Below are positions 1-8,026 of a DNA stretch of 64,000 nucleotides, in pieces. Below the pieces are notes generated by a model. The model was given only the letters and a program-made list of their open reading frames with translations, searched no databases and had not been told where the DNA came from. The translations under genes and the position numbers were made by a program. The stretch is from Aquirhabdus sp. (GTDB lineage: Bacteria; Pseudomonadota; Gammaproteobacteria; Pseudomonadales; Moraxellaceae). The DNA lies in NCBI GenBank assembly GCA_030149815.1, contig JASLHI010000015.1, positions 31,606 through 95,605 on the forward strand. Reading direction: 5' to 3'. Each line of letters opens with the position of its first letter. The first letter of the stretch is position 1.

Positions 1-224
1 ACATAACCACCCATTGAGAATCCAATCAGGACAAAGCGTGGTGGTGCATTCAGTAAGACTCGTCTAGCCATCGCTTCTAGCGAATCATCTTGTGTTAAAT
101 CCCCAAAAGATAATTGTCCTAAGTCCTCAAGCCCAGAGCGAACGTCATCCCAAAGTCTTGCGTCAAGCATAAAGCCAGGCAGAAGGAGAATGTCAGGTTT
201 ATTCCCCTGAGTTGGATCAATCAT
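1..224 (-). CDS. Alpha/beta hydrolase, 3' part beyond the window edge
   Basis: Reading the minus strand from the ATG at 224 gives an open frame that runs off the left edge (74 complete codons). It contains LLLPGFMLD near residue 18, which resembles the oxyanion-hole strand of alpha/beta hydrolases, and GFSMGGYV near residue 67-74, a typical nucleophile elbow with Ser as nucleophile. A good ribosome site (AAGGGA) sits 7-8 bases before the ATG, which fixes the start. The substrate cannot be told. It lies downstream of comM in the same direction, with about 77 bases between them. The catalytic Asp and His would lie outside the window. Confidence 0.8.
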   Translation of the reverse strand, partial: MIDPTQGNKPDILLLPGFMLDARLWDDVRSGLEDLGQLSFGDLTQDDSLEAMARRVLLNAPPRFVLIGFSMGGY

Positions 225-301
225 ATCAAGTTCCCTTTGGATTCAGCGGTTGTGTAACAGTATTGTCTTAGTTTCATTATATCTTGAATATTTATCGTGG
301 A

Positions 302-1792
302 TTAAGTCTGCGCAAAACCGCGATAGCCTAATGCTTCGGTTAAATGGGGTGAAAGGACATCATCGCTACCAGATAAATCTGCAATTGTGCGTGCCACGCG
401 CAAGACACGATGGTAGGCGCGTGCAGATAAGGCAAGACGTGCTTGCGCAAGCTGCATGATTTTTTGCTCGGCTGGTGCGAGAACAACGAACTGATCTAAC
501 TGAGTAGGCGTAAGCGATTGGTTCGTGCCGTGCTGGCGAGTCAATTGACGTTGCCGTGCTGACAATACTCGCTCTCGAACAATGGCTGACGCCTCACCAG
601 ACTGTGCTTGCTGCAAGTCGCTGGCAGGCAATGCGGGAACTTCAATATGTAGGTCTATCCGATCTAACAAAGGCCCCGACAATTTAGAACGATAACGCGC
701 AATTGCATCTGTTGAGCATTTACATCGTGCGCTGCTATCGCTGGCGTAACCACAAGGACAAGGATTCATGGCGGCAATCAATTGGAACTTCGCAGGAAAT
801 TTGACTTGGCGTGCTGCGCGTGAAATGACTACTTCACTGGATTCCAAAGGCTGACGTAAGACTTCTAAAACTTTTCTGTCAAATTCAGGCAGTTCGTCTA
901 AAAATAAAACGCCGTGATGCGCCAGTGTAATTTCCCCAGGTTTAGGTTGAGAACCTCCACCAACCAGTGCCGCCGCAGAAGCAGTGTGATGAACTGATCT
1001 GAATGGGCGTACTCCAAACGGTTGTTCAGAGTTTGCGATGGAGTAAATGCTTGCGACTTCTAAACTTTCTTCATCGGTTAATGGTGGCAAAATACTGGGT
1101 AATCGTGAAGCGAGTAAAGTTTTTCCCGTCCCCGGAGGACCTGAGAACAAAATAGAGTGTCCTCCTGCGGCTGCGATTTCTAGCGCACGTCTTGCACGAT
1201 GTTGACCTTTAATATCGGCCATGTCTAAGAGTGGCGTATTAGATTTCAGTGCTTGGGGTACTGGTGTGTTAGCAAGTTGAGTTTCACCTTCTAAATGCGC
1301 ACATAAGTCCGCAAGATTTGCTGCGCCCCAAACTTGGAGTCCTTCAATACGAGCTGCTTCTTCGGCATTTGCAGCGGGAACAAATAATTCATGCTGAGCG
1401 AGATGTGTTGCTCGTGCGACGGCAAGTACACCTTGTACTGTGCGTAGATCACCATTTAAGGCAAGTTCGCCAATAAACTCCCGATTTTCTAGGCATTCAG
1501 GGGAAATTTGACCTGTTGCAGCTAATACTCCGAGTGCAATAGGTAAATCCAATCGGCTGCCATCCTTAGGCAGATCAGCAGGGGCGAGGTTAATGGTCAT
1601 GCGGCGCTGAGGAAACTGAAATCCAGAATTTAAAATTGCTGAACGAACCCGATCTTTACTTTCGCGGACTGCTGCTTCGGGTAAACCGACGATGGTGAGG
1701 GCTGGTAATCCTTGACTTAAATGAGCTTCAACTTGTACAGCAGGAGCGTTGAGCCCCATCACTGCACGTGTCCAGACTTGGGCAAATGACAT
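302..1792 (-). CDS. comM: ComM/YifB-type AAA+ ATPase of the Mg-chelatase-like family
   Basis: The 496-residue protein has the full YifB/ComM architecture: an N-terminal ChlI-type domain (about residues 20-170), an AAA+ core with Walker A GPPGTGKT at 218-225, a Walker B LFLDELPEF near 300, a Cys-rich loop (NPCPCGY) and a C-terminal Mg-chelatase-like domain. In Vibrio and Acinetobacter, ComM is a hexameric branch-migration helicase that helps integrate transformed single-stranded DNA, so this organism may be naturally competent. Length is normal for the family (about 500). The ATG at 1792 gives the canonical N-terminus. The hydrolase fragment follows downstream and ubiK lies upstream, all on the minus strand. 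Confidence 0.95.
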   Translation of the reverse strand: MSFAQVWTRAVMGLNAPAVQVEAHLSQGLPALTIVGLPEAAVRESKDRVRSAILNSGFQFPQRRMTINLAPADLPKDGSRLDLPIALGVLAATGQISPECLENREFIGELALNGDLRTVQGVLAVARATHLAQHELFVPAANAEEAARIEGLQVWGAANLADLCAHLEGETQLANTPVPQALKSNTPLLDMADIKGQHRARRALEIAAAGGHSILFSGPPGTGKTLLASRLPSILPPLTDEESLEVASIYSIANSEQPFGVRPFRSVHHTASAAALVGGGSQPKPGEITLAHHGVLFLDELPEFDRKVLEVLRQPLESSEVVISRAARQVKFPAKFQLIAAMNPCPCGYASDSSARCKCSTDAIARYRSKLSGPLLDRIDLHIEVPALPASDLQQAQSGEASAIVRERVLSARQRQLTRQHGTNQSLTPTQLDQFVVLAPAEQKIMQLAQARLALSARAYHRVLRVARTIADLSGSDDVLSPHLTEALGYRGFAQT

Positions 1793-1906
1793 GTATTAAC
1801 CTGATTATTATGTAAATTGAAAAAATGAATTAGTTTTTTAATGAAAATCATTATTTTAGGGGTGTTGATGTGTTTTTAATCGTATTGGATTCGCCTGATT
1901 ATAAAT

Positions 1907-1929
1907 AGGACAGGTTTAGAGCCTGTCCT
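1907..1929 (-). terminator. Hairpin between ubiK and comM
   Basis: An 8-bp perfect stem (AGGACAGG / CCTGTCCT) with a 7-base loop lies between ubiK and comM. On the minus strand it is followed by an AT-rich stretch (ATTTATAA) and not a clean T-run, so it is a weak terminator at best. It could instead be an isolated short repeat. Confidence 0.4.
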
Positions 1930-1980
1930 TACGGTTAATGGGAATGATGAATGATGTTAAATCTACCTAAGCTTTTCAAT

Positions 1981-2214
1981 TTAGCCTTCTTTTCGTTCAA
2001 GGATTACTTTTTCTAGAGCGCTGACTTGTTGTTCTAATGCTTTAATTGCTTGTCTGGCCTCTGCCAGTTGTTTTTCTTGGCGGTTCAGTGTGTCACGACT
2101 CACAATATCCATACGATCTAAGGTGTCGCTGAACCACGCGCGCATATTTTTTTCGAAATCTGCTTTCGGTGCTTTGAGCTGTTCTGATACAGCTTGGAAA
2201 AATTGCTCTAACAT
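1981..2214 (-). CDS. ubiK: UbiK (BMFP/YqiC family) ubiquinone biosynthesis accessory factor
   Basis: This 77-residue protein begins MLEQFFQAVSEQLKAP and has the two-part BMFP layout: an amphipathic N-terminal segment, then a C-terminal coiled coil from about residue 45 rich in Glu/Gln/Lys. UbiK forms a complex with UbiJ and is needed for efficient aerobic ubiquinone synthesis in the soluble Ubi complex. The open frame extends 44 codons further upstream to 2346, but that part is low-complexity and unlike the family, so the ATG at 2214 is chosen; the ribosome site (AAGAGCGA) is weak. It is slightly shorter than E. coli UbiK. Confidence 0.85.
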   Translation of the reverse strand: MLEQFFQAVSEQLKAPKADFEKNMRAWFSDTLDRMDIVSRDTLNRQEKQLAEARQAIKALEQQVSALEKVILERKEG

Positions 2215-2620
2215 AGTGCTACTTCGCTCTTTAATGGTGCAATTGATAATCAGTGACCCTGTTTTGAACATTGTTCTATAAAGTAAGTAAAAACAATATG
2301 ATGTAATTGTTTCTGGTGGCGCATTTGCGCTATGCATCAAGTTCAATGACTCATTTATAACATGAGGTGTATCATTTTAGGTGTTAAAAAATGATGCTTT
2401 GTAACGCTGATCTTTTTTAAGAGCTACAAATTGCACATTTTTAGCGCGCTTAAATATTGTCGCCTTTATGTTATAGCAATGTGCAGAGTGTTGTTCGTGT
2501 GATAATTTTAGTCTAGTTTCAGCGAAGAGATCACGTGCTGTAGAGATTTATTTATAAATTTTTCTATGAATCATCACTATAGCTAATATTTTTACGTTAA
2601 TCTTCGTGTGCGGTATCAGT

Positions 2621-2637
2621 CTGGTACGGTTTTTGAA
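2621..2637 (+). promoter_or_regulatory. Candidate sigma-54 (RpoN) promoter of glnK-amtB
   Basis: TGGTACGGTTTTTGA at 2622-2636 matches the -24/-12 consensus TGGCAC-N5-TTGC at 5 of 6 and 3 of 4 positions with exact spacing; the usual GC at -12 is GA here. It lies about 85 bases before the glnK ATG. glnK-amtB is a standard RpoN/NtrC-controlled operon, so location and sequence agree. I did not find a convincing NtrC dyad in the roughly 400 bases upstream. The rest of the 2215-2720 gap shows no gene; it must also hold the ubiK promoter on the other strand. Confidence 0.5.
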
Positions 2638-2720
2638 TAGCAAAGTGTGTAGGTGTTTTTTCATCATCAAAAGTAAGCGTTCTTTATACATTGCGTATTA
2701 AGTACAAAGGAGTTTTTACA

Positions 2721-3059
2721 ATGAAATTAGTGACTGCTGTCGTTAAGCCATTCAAGTTGGATGATGTGCGTGAAGCGTTGTCCGATATTGGTGTTCAAGG
2801 GATTACTGTGACGGAAGTCAAGGGCTTCGGTCGTCAGAAAGGGCATACAGAATTATATCGTGGTGCTGAATACGTTGTTGATTTCCTACCAAAGGTAAAA
2901 ATCGACATCGCGATTCGTGATGAGATGGTAGAACAAGCTGTTGAAGCGATTACCCGCGTTGCGAGTACAGGCAAGATCGGTGATGGCAAGATTTTTGTAA
3001 GTAATCTTGAACAGGTCATCCGTATCCGTACTGGTGAAACTGGACCAGAAGCGGTTTAA
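2721..3059 (+). CDS. glnK: PII nitrogen regulatory protein GlnK
   Basis: At 112 residues it is a full-length PII protein. The T-loop carries Tyr51 in ELYRGAEYVVDF, the site uridylylated by GlnD. The B- and C-loop regions (TGKIGDGKIFV, residues about 83-93) that bind ATP/ADP and 2-oxoglutarate are intact. GlnK binds the AmtB trimer at high nitrogen and blocks ammonium entry, and also tunes NtrB and adenylyltransferase. The ATG at 2721 is preceded by AAAGGAG; a longer frame from a TTG at 2691 is rejected because it adds residues before the conserved MKL start. amtB follows 119 bases downstream, the classic pair. Confidence 0.97.
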   Translation: MKLVTAVVKPFKLDDVREALSDIGVQGITVTEVKGFGRQKGHTELYRGAEYVVDFLPKVKIDIAIRDEMVEQAVEAITRVASTGKIGDGKIFVSNLEQVIRIRTGETGPEAV

Positions 3060-3178
3060 AGATATACCAGAACACTCGTTCAGACTGCGAGTCAGTTCAA
3101 GGGAAGTAAAAGCTGTAACTACCACTTGCTGTGAAAAAATTGATACCTTTTCATTGATATTGCACAGAGGACTACCTC

Positions 3179-4609
3179 ATGAAACAAGTAATACTGGCGC
3201 TCAGCTTTGCTGGCGCACTTCTGGCATCACCGCTGACTATGGCGGCCGATGCTTCAGCACCAGTTGCAACAGCTGCTGCTTCGGCACCAGCTGCAACTGC
3301 ACCAGCTACTGCAACAACTGCAGCACCCGCTGTAGCGACACCCGCACCAGCTGCGGCACCTGCGGCTCCACCAAAACTTGATAAAGGTGACAGTGCATGG
3401 ATGTTGACATCAACTGCATTGGTTCTTTTGATGACTATTCCAGGTTTAGCGTTGTTCTACGGTGGTATGGTCCGTCGTAAAAACGTATTGGGCACAATGA
3501 TGCACAGCCTTGCAGCAACAGCTATCGTGACTGTTGTATGGGTCGTTGTTGGTTATTCTCTTGCGTTCGGTAATGGCAGTGGTGCTCTTGCTCCATACAT
3601 CGGTGGTTTTGACCGTGTGCTCATGAGTGGCGTTGCGATTGACCATATTTGGACTGATGCGGGCGGTACAGCGTATACGATTCCTGAATATCTGTTCATG
3701 GTCTTCCAAATGACCTTTGCGATCATCACTGCGGCATTGATGAGCGGCTCATTTGCTGAACGTATGAAATTCTCTGCATTCATGTTGTTCATCACTTTGT
3801 GGAGTATCTTGGTTTACTCACCAATCTGTCACTGGGTATGGCATGCAAAAGGCTGGTTATTTGCAGCAGGTGCACTTGATTATGCTGGTGGTACAGTTGT
3901 TCATATCAACTCTGGTATTGCTGGTCTTGTTTCAGCGTATGTATTGGGTCGTCGTATCGGTTTCGGTAAAGAGCCAATGGCACCACATAACTTAACCTTA
4001 ACTTTGATTGGTGCTGGTTTACTCTGGGTGGGTTGGTTCGGTTTCAACGCAGGTAGTGCTTTGGCTGCAAGTCCAAATGCTGCGATGGCAATGGTTGTTA
4101 CTCAAGTTGCAACTGCTGCTGCGTCATTGAGCTGGTTAGCTGTTGAACGTTTCGTCCGTGGTCATGCTTCTGTATTGGGCGGTGCTTCTGGTGCGGTTGC
4201 GGGTCTGGTTGCAATTACTCCAGCGTCAGGTTTCGTGGATGTTGGTGGTGCCTTGGTCATCGGTTTGGTTGCAGGTGCAGTATGTTTCTGGGGCGCGACT
4301 GGCCTGAAACGTATCCTAAAAGCAGACGATTCTTTGGATGCGTTCGGTGTGCATGCGGTTGGTGGTATCACAGGTGCGTTGCTCACTGCAGTATTTGTCA
4401 CTAAAGCAGTAACAGGTACAGATCCTAAACCAGTTCTGGATCAATTGATGATCCAAGGTGAAGGCATCCTTGCAACTTTATTGTACAGCGGTATCGTAAC
4501 CTTCATCCTGCTCAAAGTTGTGGATATGGTAATCGGTCTGCGTGTATCTGAAGATGCAGAACGTGAAGGCTTGGACTTGTCACAACATGGTGAACGTGTT
4601 GGTGACTAA
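3179..4609 (+). CDS. amtB: AmtB ammonium transporter with cleaved signal and Ala/Pro/Thr-rich N-terminal extension
   Basis: The 476-residue protein has a signal peptide (about 1-22, ending near TMAADA), then about 45 residues made almost only of Ala, Pro, Thr and Val, then the 11-helix Amt core from GDSAWML at about residue 70. The two pore histidines are seen in GGTVVHINSG and DAFGVHAVGG. It conducts NH3/NH4+ across the inner membrane and is gated by GlnK. The C-terminal tail keeps the conserved GLDLSQHGE motif that contacts the channel. GAGG before the ATG is the ribosome site. The long low-complexity periplasmic stretch is longer than in E. coli AmtB; Ala/Pro-rich extensions occur in other proteobacteria. 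Confidence 0.96.
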   Translation: MKQVILALSFAGALLASPLTMAADASAPVATAAASAPAATAPATATTAAPAVATPAPAAAPAAPPKLDKGDSAWMLTSTALVLLMTIPGLALFYGGMVRRKNVLGTMMHSLAATAIVTVVWVVVGYSLAFGNGSGALAPYIGGFDRVLMSGVAIDHIWTDAGGTAYTIPEYLFMVFQMTFAIITAALMSGSFAERMKFSAFMLFITLWSILVYSPICHWVWHAKGWLFAAGALDYAGGTVVHINSGIAGLVSAYVLGRRIGFGKEPMAPHNLTLTLIGAGLLWVGWFGFNAGSALAASPNAAMAMVVTQVATAAASLSWLAVERFVRGHASVLGGASGAVAGLVAITPASGFVDVGGALVIGLVAGAVCFWGATGLKRILKADDSLDAFGVHAVGGITGALLTAVFVTKAVTGTDPKPVLDQLMIQGEGILATLLYSGIVTFILLKVVDMVIGLRVSEDAEREGLDLSQHGERVGD

Positions 4610-4648
4610 CATGTGAGTGATTAAGGAATCCCTTCCTTGAAAACTAAA

Positions 4649-4674
4649 AATGAGAGCTTCGGCTCTCATTTTTT
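4649..4674 (+). terminator. Rho-independent terminator of glnK-amtB
   Basis: AATGAGAGC-TTCG-GCTCTCATT forms a perfect 9-bp stem with a UUCG tetraloop, followed by a T-run. It lies 40 bases after the amtB stop. Confidence 0.92.
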
Positions 4675-4782
4675 ATGCGTTTTATTCAGAAAATCATCTA
4701 TTCAAACTTCATTGATTTTATGATTTTGTCGAGAGATTCTTTGCTAGACTACAGCCAACTTTATTTTCTAATTGTCACTCTT

Positions 4783-5241
4783 ATGCATTGTCCTTTTTGT
4801 AATGCGCCTGATAGTAAGGTGATTGATTCACGCCTAGCAGCTGAAGGTCGGCAGATTCGTAGACGCCGTGAATGTGTCGTCTGTAGTGAGCGATTTACAA
4901 CATTTGAATCTTACGATGTCGTGATGCCTCGTGTGCAGAAATCTAATGGTCGATATGAGCCCTTTGATGAAGCGAAGCTCAAACGATCATTGCAGCATGC
5001 TTTGCAAAAGCGTCCGATTAGCCTTGATCAGATCGATACCGTGTTACTTGAAATCAGCCAGAAACTGCGTAGCTTAGGTGAGCGTGAAGTGCCATCACGC
5101 TTGATTGGCGAAGCGGTGATGGAGGCGTTGTATACCTTAGATCATGTGGCGTATGTGCGGTTTGCATCGGTCTATCGTGACTTTAAGGATGTTGAAGCAT
5201 TCCGTCAGACGATTGATCAGATGAGACATTCTAATGACTGA
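4783..5241 (+). CDS. nrdR: NrdR, repressor of ribonucleotide reductase genes
   Basis: The 152-residue protein has a zinc ribbon with Cys3, Cys6, Cys31 and Cys34 (MHCPFC...CVVC) and an ATP-cone from about residue 49 to 139. NrdR senses ATP/dATP and represses nrd operons by binding NrdR boxes. The frame is open for 36 more codons upstream, but the family starts at MHCPFC, so the ATG at 4783 is chosen even though no strong ribosome site precedes it. The stop overlaps the ribD start by 8 bases; nrdR-ribD linkage is common in proteobacteria. Confidence 0.96.
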   Translation: MHCPFCNAPDSKVIDSRLAAEGRQIRRRRECVVCSERFTTFESYDVVMPRVQKSNGRYEPFDEAKLKRSLQHALQKRPISLDQIDTVLLEISQKLRSLGEREVPSRLIGEAVMEALYTLDHVAYVRFASVYRDFKDVEAFRQTIDQMRHSND

Positions 5242-6349
5242 TGTGGCAATTTCTGTTCAACAAGATGTGGACGATCATCGCTGGATGCAGCATGCCTTGA
5301 CGCTGGCGAAACGTGGGTTGTATACCACCAGACCTAATCCAGCTGTGGGTTGTGTCTTGGTCAAAGATGGCAAAATTGTGGGTGAAGGCTTTCACCCAAA
5401 AGCAGGTGAGCCGCATGCAGAAGTATTTGCGCTACGCCAAGCGGGTGATGCTGCACGTGGTGCAACGGCTTATGTGACGTTAGAGCCTTGCTCGCATTTT
5501 GGTCGAACGCCGCCGTGCGCAAATGGTTTGATCGATGCACAAGTGACACGTGTCGTGATGGCAGTCTTAGATGCAAATCCTCAAGTTGCAGGACAGGGAC
5601 TTGCCAAATTACAAGCCGCAGGTATTGAAACACGCGTTGGTGTGTGTGAGGCAGAAGCGCGAGAGATCAATGCAGGATTCTTGCAAACGATGGCGGGTGG
5701 GCGTCCTTTTGTACGGCTTAAGGTCGCAGCAAGTCTGGATGGACGAACTGCAATGTCATCAGGCGAATCGAAGTGGATTACAGGTAGCGCAGCGCGTCAG
5801 GATGTACAGCATTTTCGGGCCATGAGTGGGGCGATTATTACAGGCATTGGAACAGTGCTTGCGGATGATCCACTGCTCAATGTACGTTCTGTCGCAGATG
5901 GTACGCCGATTGAAAATATCCCTCAGCCACTTCGAGTAGTACTTGATCGCCATGGGAAAATCCCGACAACCGCACAAATATTAAACTCACCCCGATCGAC
6001 TTTGATGGTTGGAATTGATCCAGAGACGACTTTTGATCATTTGAATGCGGATGTGGAAAAATGGCACTACCAATCATTAGCATCATTGCTGAGTGATTTA
6101 AAAAATAAGAAAAACATTCACGATGTCATGATTGAAGCAGGAGCAACACTGTCAGGTGCATTCATTGAGGCGGGATTAGTGGATGAGTTGATTGTTTATC
6201 TTGCGCCGACATTGCTGGGCTCATTGGCACGTCCGATGTTTAATTTGCCATTCTTACAAATGAGTGAGCAAGTTCGTTGGCAGACGGTGAGCGTGACGCC
6301 TGTGGGGGATGATTTGAGATGGGTGTTACGGTTAATTAAAACGACATAA
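5234..6349 (+). CDS. ribD: RibD bifunctional riboflavin deaminase/reductase
   Basis: RibD carries out the second and third steps of riboflavin synthesis. The N-terminal deaminase domain shows the zinc site HAEVFAL (His61-Glu63) and PCSHFGRTPPC (Cys86, Cys95). The C-terminal reductase domain starts near residue 155 (RPFVRLKVAASLDGRTA) and is NADPH-dependent. The 371-residue length is normal. It is translated from an ATG that overlaps the end of nrdR. The riboflavin synthase gene ribE lies about 900 bases further on but is separated by an opposite-strand gene, so the two are not one operon. Confidence 0.96.
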   Translation: MTDVAISVQQDVDDHRWMQHALTLAKRGLYTTRPNPAVGCVLVKDGKIVGEGFHPKAGEPHAEVFALRQAGDAARGATAYVTLEPCSHFGRTPPCANGLIDAQVTRVVMAVLDANPQVAGQGLAKLQAAGIETRVGVCEAEAREINAGFLQTMAGGRPFVRLKVAASLDGRTAMSSGESKWITGSAARQDVQHFRAMSGAIITGIGTVLADDPLLNVRSVADGTPIENIPQPLRVVLDRHGKIPTTAQILNSPRSTLMVGIDPETTFDHLNADVEKWHYQSLASLLSDLKNKKNIHDVMIEAGATLSGAFIEAGLVDELIVYLAPTLLGSLARPMFNLPFLQMSEQVRWQTVSVTPVGDDLRWVLRLIKTT

Positions 6350-6392
6350 TTCTTTTCAGGTTGTTTATTTTTTCACTTTATTTGAAGCGTAA

Positions 6393-6424
6393 AAATAGGC
6401 GAGTGCATAGTACATCGCCTATTT
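6393..6424 (-). terminator. Terminator between ribD and the RcnB-like gene
   Basis: AAATAGGCGA and TCGCCTATTT form a 10-bp perfect stem with a 12-base loop. On the minus strand the stem runs straight into TTTTT, so it ends the RcnB-like gene; it may also stop ribD transcripts. Confidence 0.8.
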
Positions 6425-6455
6425 GTGGGGTCCAATCAGGATAGCCGCGCTATGA

Positions 6456-6917
6456 TTAGTAATAGAACCCTTGAACGACTGACATAATCACACCAGTGGT
6501 GATTGCGGCAAGTACGACGTCGTTGTCAACACGCACCCAGCGATAGCCGTATGGTGGCGGGGTTAGGTGGTAGTGGCGATAGTCAACATAGTATTGACGT
6601 CCGCGGTAAGCAGGCGGTAGTCGGTCACCACCGCGCCAGCTACGAACTTGGTAACCATGTGGACGATAGTATTGTCCAGGCGCACGGAAACGTTGTCCTT
6701 GCCAGTTTGGGTTGCCTCCACGGTTGTCTTGCCATTGAGATCTGCCGCCACCGCGATTATCTTGTCCTTGTGGACCGCGTTGGTCGCCACCACGGTGATC
6801 CCATTGACCGCCACGTTGGTCTCCTCCGCCTTGACCGCGCCATTGGTCATCAGCTTGAGCCACTGAGATTCCAGTCATTGCGATAATCAGCGCACTTACA
6901 ATCATGATCTTCTTCAT
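6456..6917 (-). CDS. RcnB-family periplasmic protein with Gly/Arg/Gln-rich region
   Basis: The 153-residue protein has a signal peptide (about 1-22, ending VAQA), a central stretch (about 25-75) built of GGDQRGG/DNRGG-type repeats, and a C-terminal RcnB-like domain with GDRLPPAYRGRQYYVDYRHY and YGYRWVRVDNDVVLA. RcnB of E. coli is a periplasmic protein linked to nickel/cobalt homeostasis, but many family members have unknown roles. The last about 20 residues form a hydrophobic segment ending GFYY. AGGAGC-like purines precede the ATG (reads GGAGCTTCCC on the minus strand). No rcnA or metal exporter is adjacent, so a metal role is only inferred from the family. Confidence 0.8.
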   Translation of the reverse strand: MKKIMIVSALIIAMTGISVAQADDQWRGQGGGDQRGGQWDHRGGDQRGPQGQDNRGGGRSQWQDNRGGNPNWQGQRFRAPGQYYRPHGYQVRSWRGGDRLPPAYRGRQYYVDYRHYHLTPPPYGYRWVRVDNDVVLAAITTGVIMSVVQGFYY

Positions 6918-7249
6918 GGGAAGCTCCTTAGTAAAATGATCATACGTTGTTACGAGTAAATGACGTTATTTTGTAGTCATCACTTTGCCCATTTCATGAA
7001 GTGACTTTGCATGAATTACCATACAAAAGAGACTTAGCGTGATCATTCGGTTAATATATTCAAATGATGTTGGGCAAGTTGCTTAAGGTGATTATGCGGA
7101 CTCAAGTACCTTAAATTATGGACTTTGTGTTCAGTGTTCGTGTCGCTATTGTGTTCTTTAGTATGTGAATACGTTTTTTTACGTAGCATGGATCTCAAAG
7201 CGTGAGCTTGGAAATTCATCTTTATATAGATTAGTTGTTTAGGAAGCGT
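6918..7249. other. Gene-free stretch between the RcnB-like gene and ribE
   Basis: About 330 bases between divergent genes. It must hold both promoters. I looked for the conserved FMN riboswitch core expected before some rib genes and did not see it. No other gene is supported. Confidence 0.6.
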
Positions 7250-7951
7250 ATGTTTACTGGAATTATCGAATCTGTTGGGTCTATCCGCGCTATTGTGCCG
7301 CAAGGTGGGGACGTCCGCGTGACAGTTCAAACCTCAAGTAGTGGTCGTAAAGGTGCAGATTTATCGATGTCAGATGTGCATTTAGGCGACTCCATCGCAA
7401 CCAATGGCATTTGCTTAACCGTGATCGAAATGGGTGCTGACTATTATGTTGCTGATGTGTCTGGGGAGACATTACGTCGGACAACTTTAGGTCAATGGAA
7501 AATCGGAACTCGCGTAAACTTAGAAAAAGCTTTATTGCCTACAACGCGTCTCGGCGGACATTTGGTCAGTGGTCATGTTGATGGCTTAGGCGAGATCGTG
7601 GTGCAGCGGCAAGATGCGCGTTCACTGTACTATGAAGTTCGTGCGCCACGAGAATTAGCACGTTATTTGGCGGAAAAAGGTTCTGTGACCGTTGATGGGA
7701 TTAGTTTGACGATTAACCAATTAAGCGGATCAACACTTAGTTTGAATTTGGTGCCACATACTGCAAACCATACCAATATCAATGATTGGAAAGTTGGCAG
7801 TTTCGTAAATTTGGAAGTCGATGTACTGGCGCGTTATTTAGAGCGATTGATGCTCGGTGATCGTGCCGCAGATACGGTGGGGAATAATGGAACAGAGAGT
7901 GGCGTGACGATGGCGCTGTTACAAGAAAGCGGTTTTTTATCGCGCCGCTAA
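7250..7951 (+). CDS. ribE: Riboflavin synthase alpha subunit
   Basis: It starts with MFTGIIESVG, the hallmark of riboflavin synthase, and contains two tandem lumazine-binding halves; GHLVSGHVDG marks the end of the first and KGSVTVDGISLTIN the start of the second. It converts two 6,7-dimethyl-8-ribityllumazine molecules to riboflavin and 5-amino-6-ribitylaminouracil as a trimer. The ATG at 7250 follows AGGAAG by three bases; an in-frame TTG 15 bases upstream is rejected. The tail after residue about 200 is longer than the E. coli protein (233 residues against about 213). It stands alone, with murD next. Confidence 0.95.
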   Translation: MFTGIIESVGSIRAIVPQGGDVRVTVQTSSSGRKGADLSMSDVHLGDSIATNGICLTVIEMGADYYVADVSGETLRRTTLGQWKIGTRVNLEKALLPTTRLGGHLVSGHVDGLGEIVVQRQDARSLYYEVRAPRELARYLAEKGSVTVDGISLTINQLSGSTLSLNLVPHTANHTNINDWKVGSFVNLEVDVLARYLERLMLGDRAADTVGNNGTESGVTMALLQESGFLSRR

Positions 7952-8026
7952 GCACTTTGTGAGTTGAATTAGTCGCTATCGATTGGTTTCACTTGAGTTT
8001 CTGATAAATCATATAAGGAGCACGAC

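Noticed and set aside
2401..2520. NtrC binding site upstream of glnK
   Set aside because: GCAC-like pieces occur (near 2431 and 2482), but no arm pair with the right spacing for the TGCACC-N5-GGTGCA dyad.
6648..6866. Frames opposite and within the RcnB-like gene
   Set aside because: They follow the repetitive GG/DNRGG coding and have no independent support.
6918..7249. FMN riboswitch before ribE
   Set aside because: None of the conserved core elements of an RFN motif could be found.
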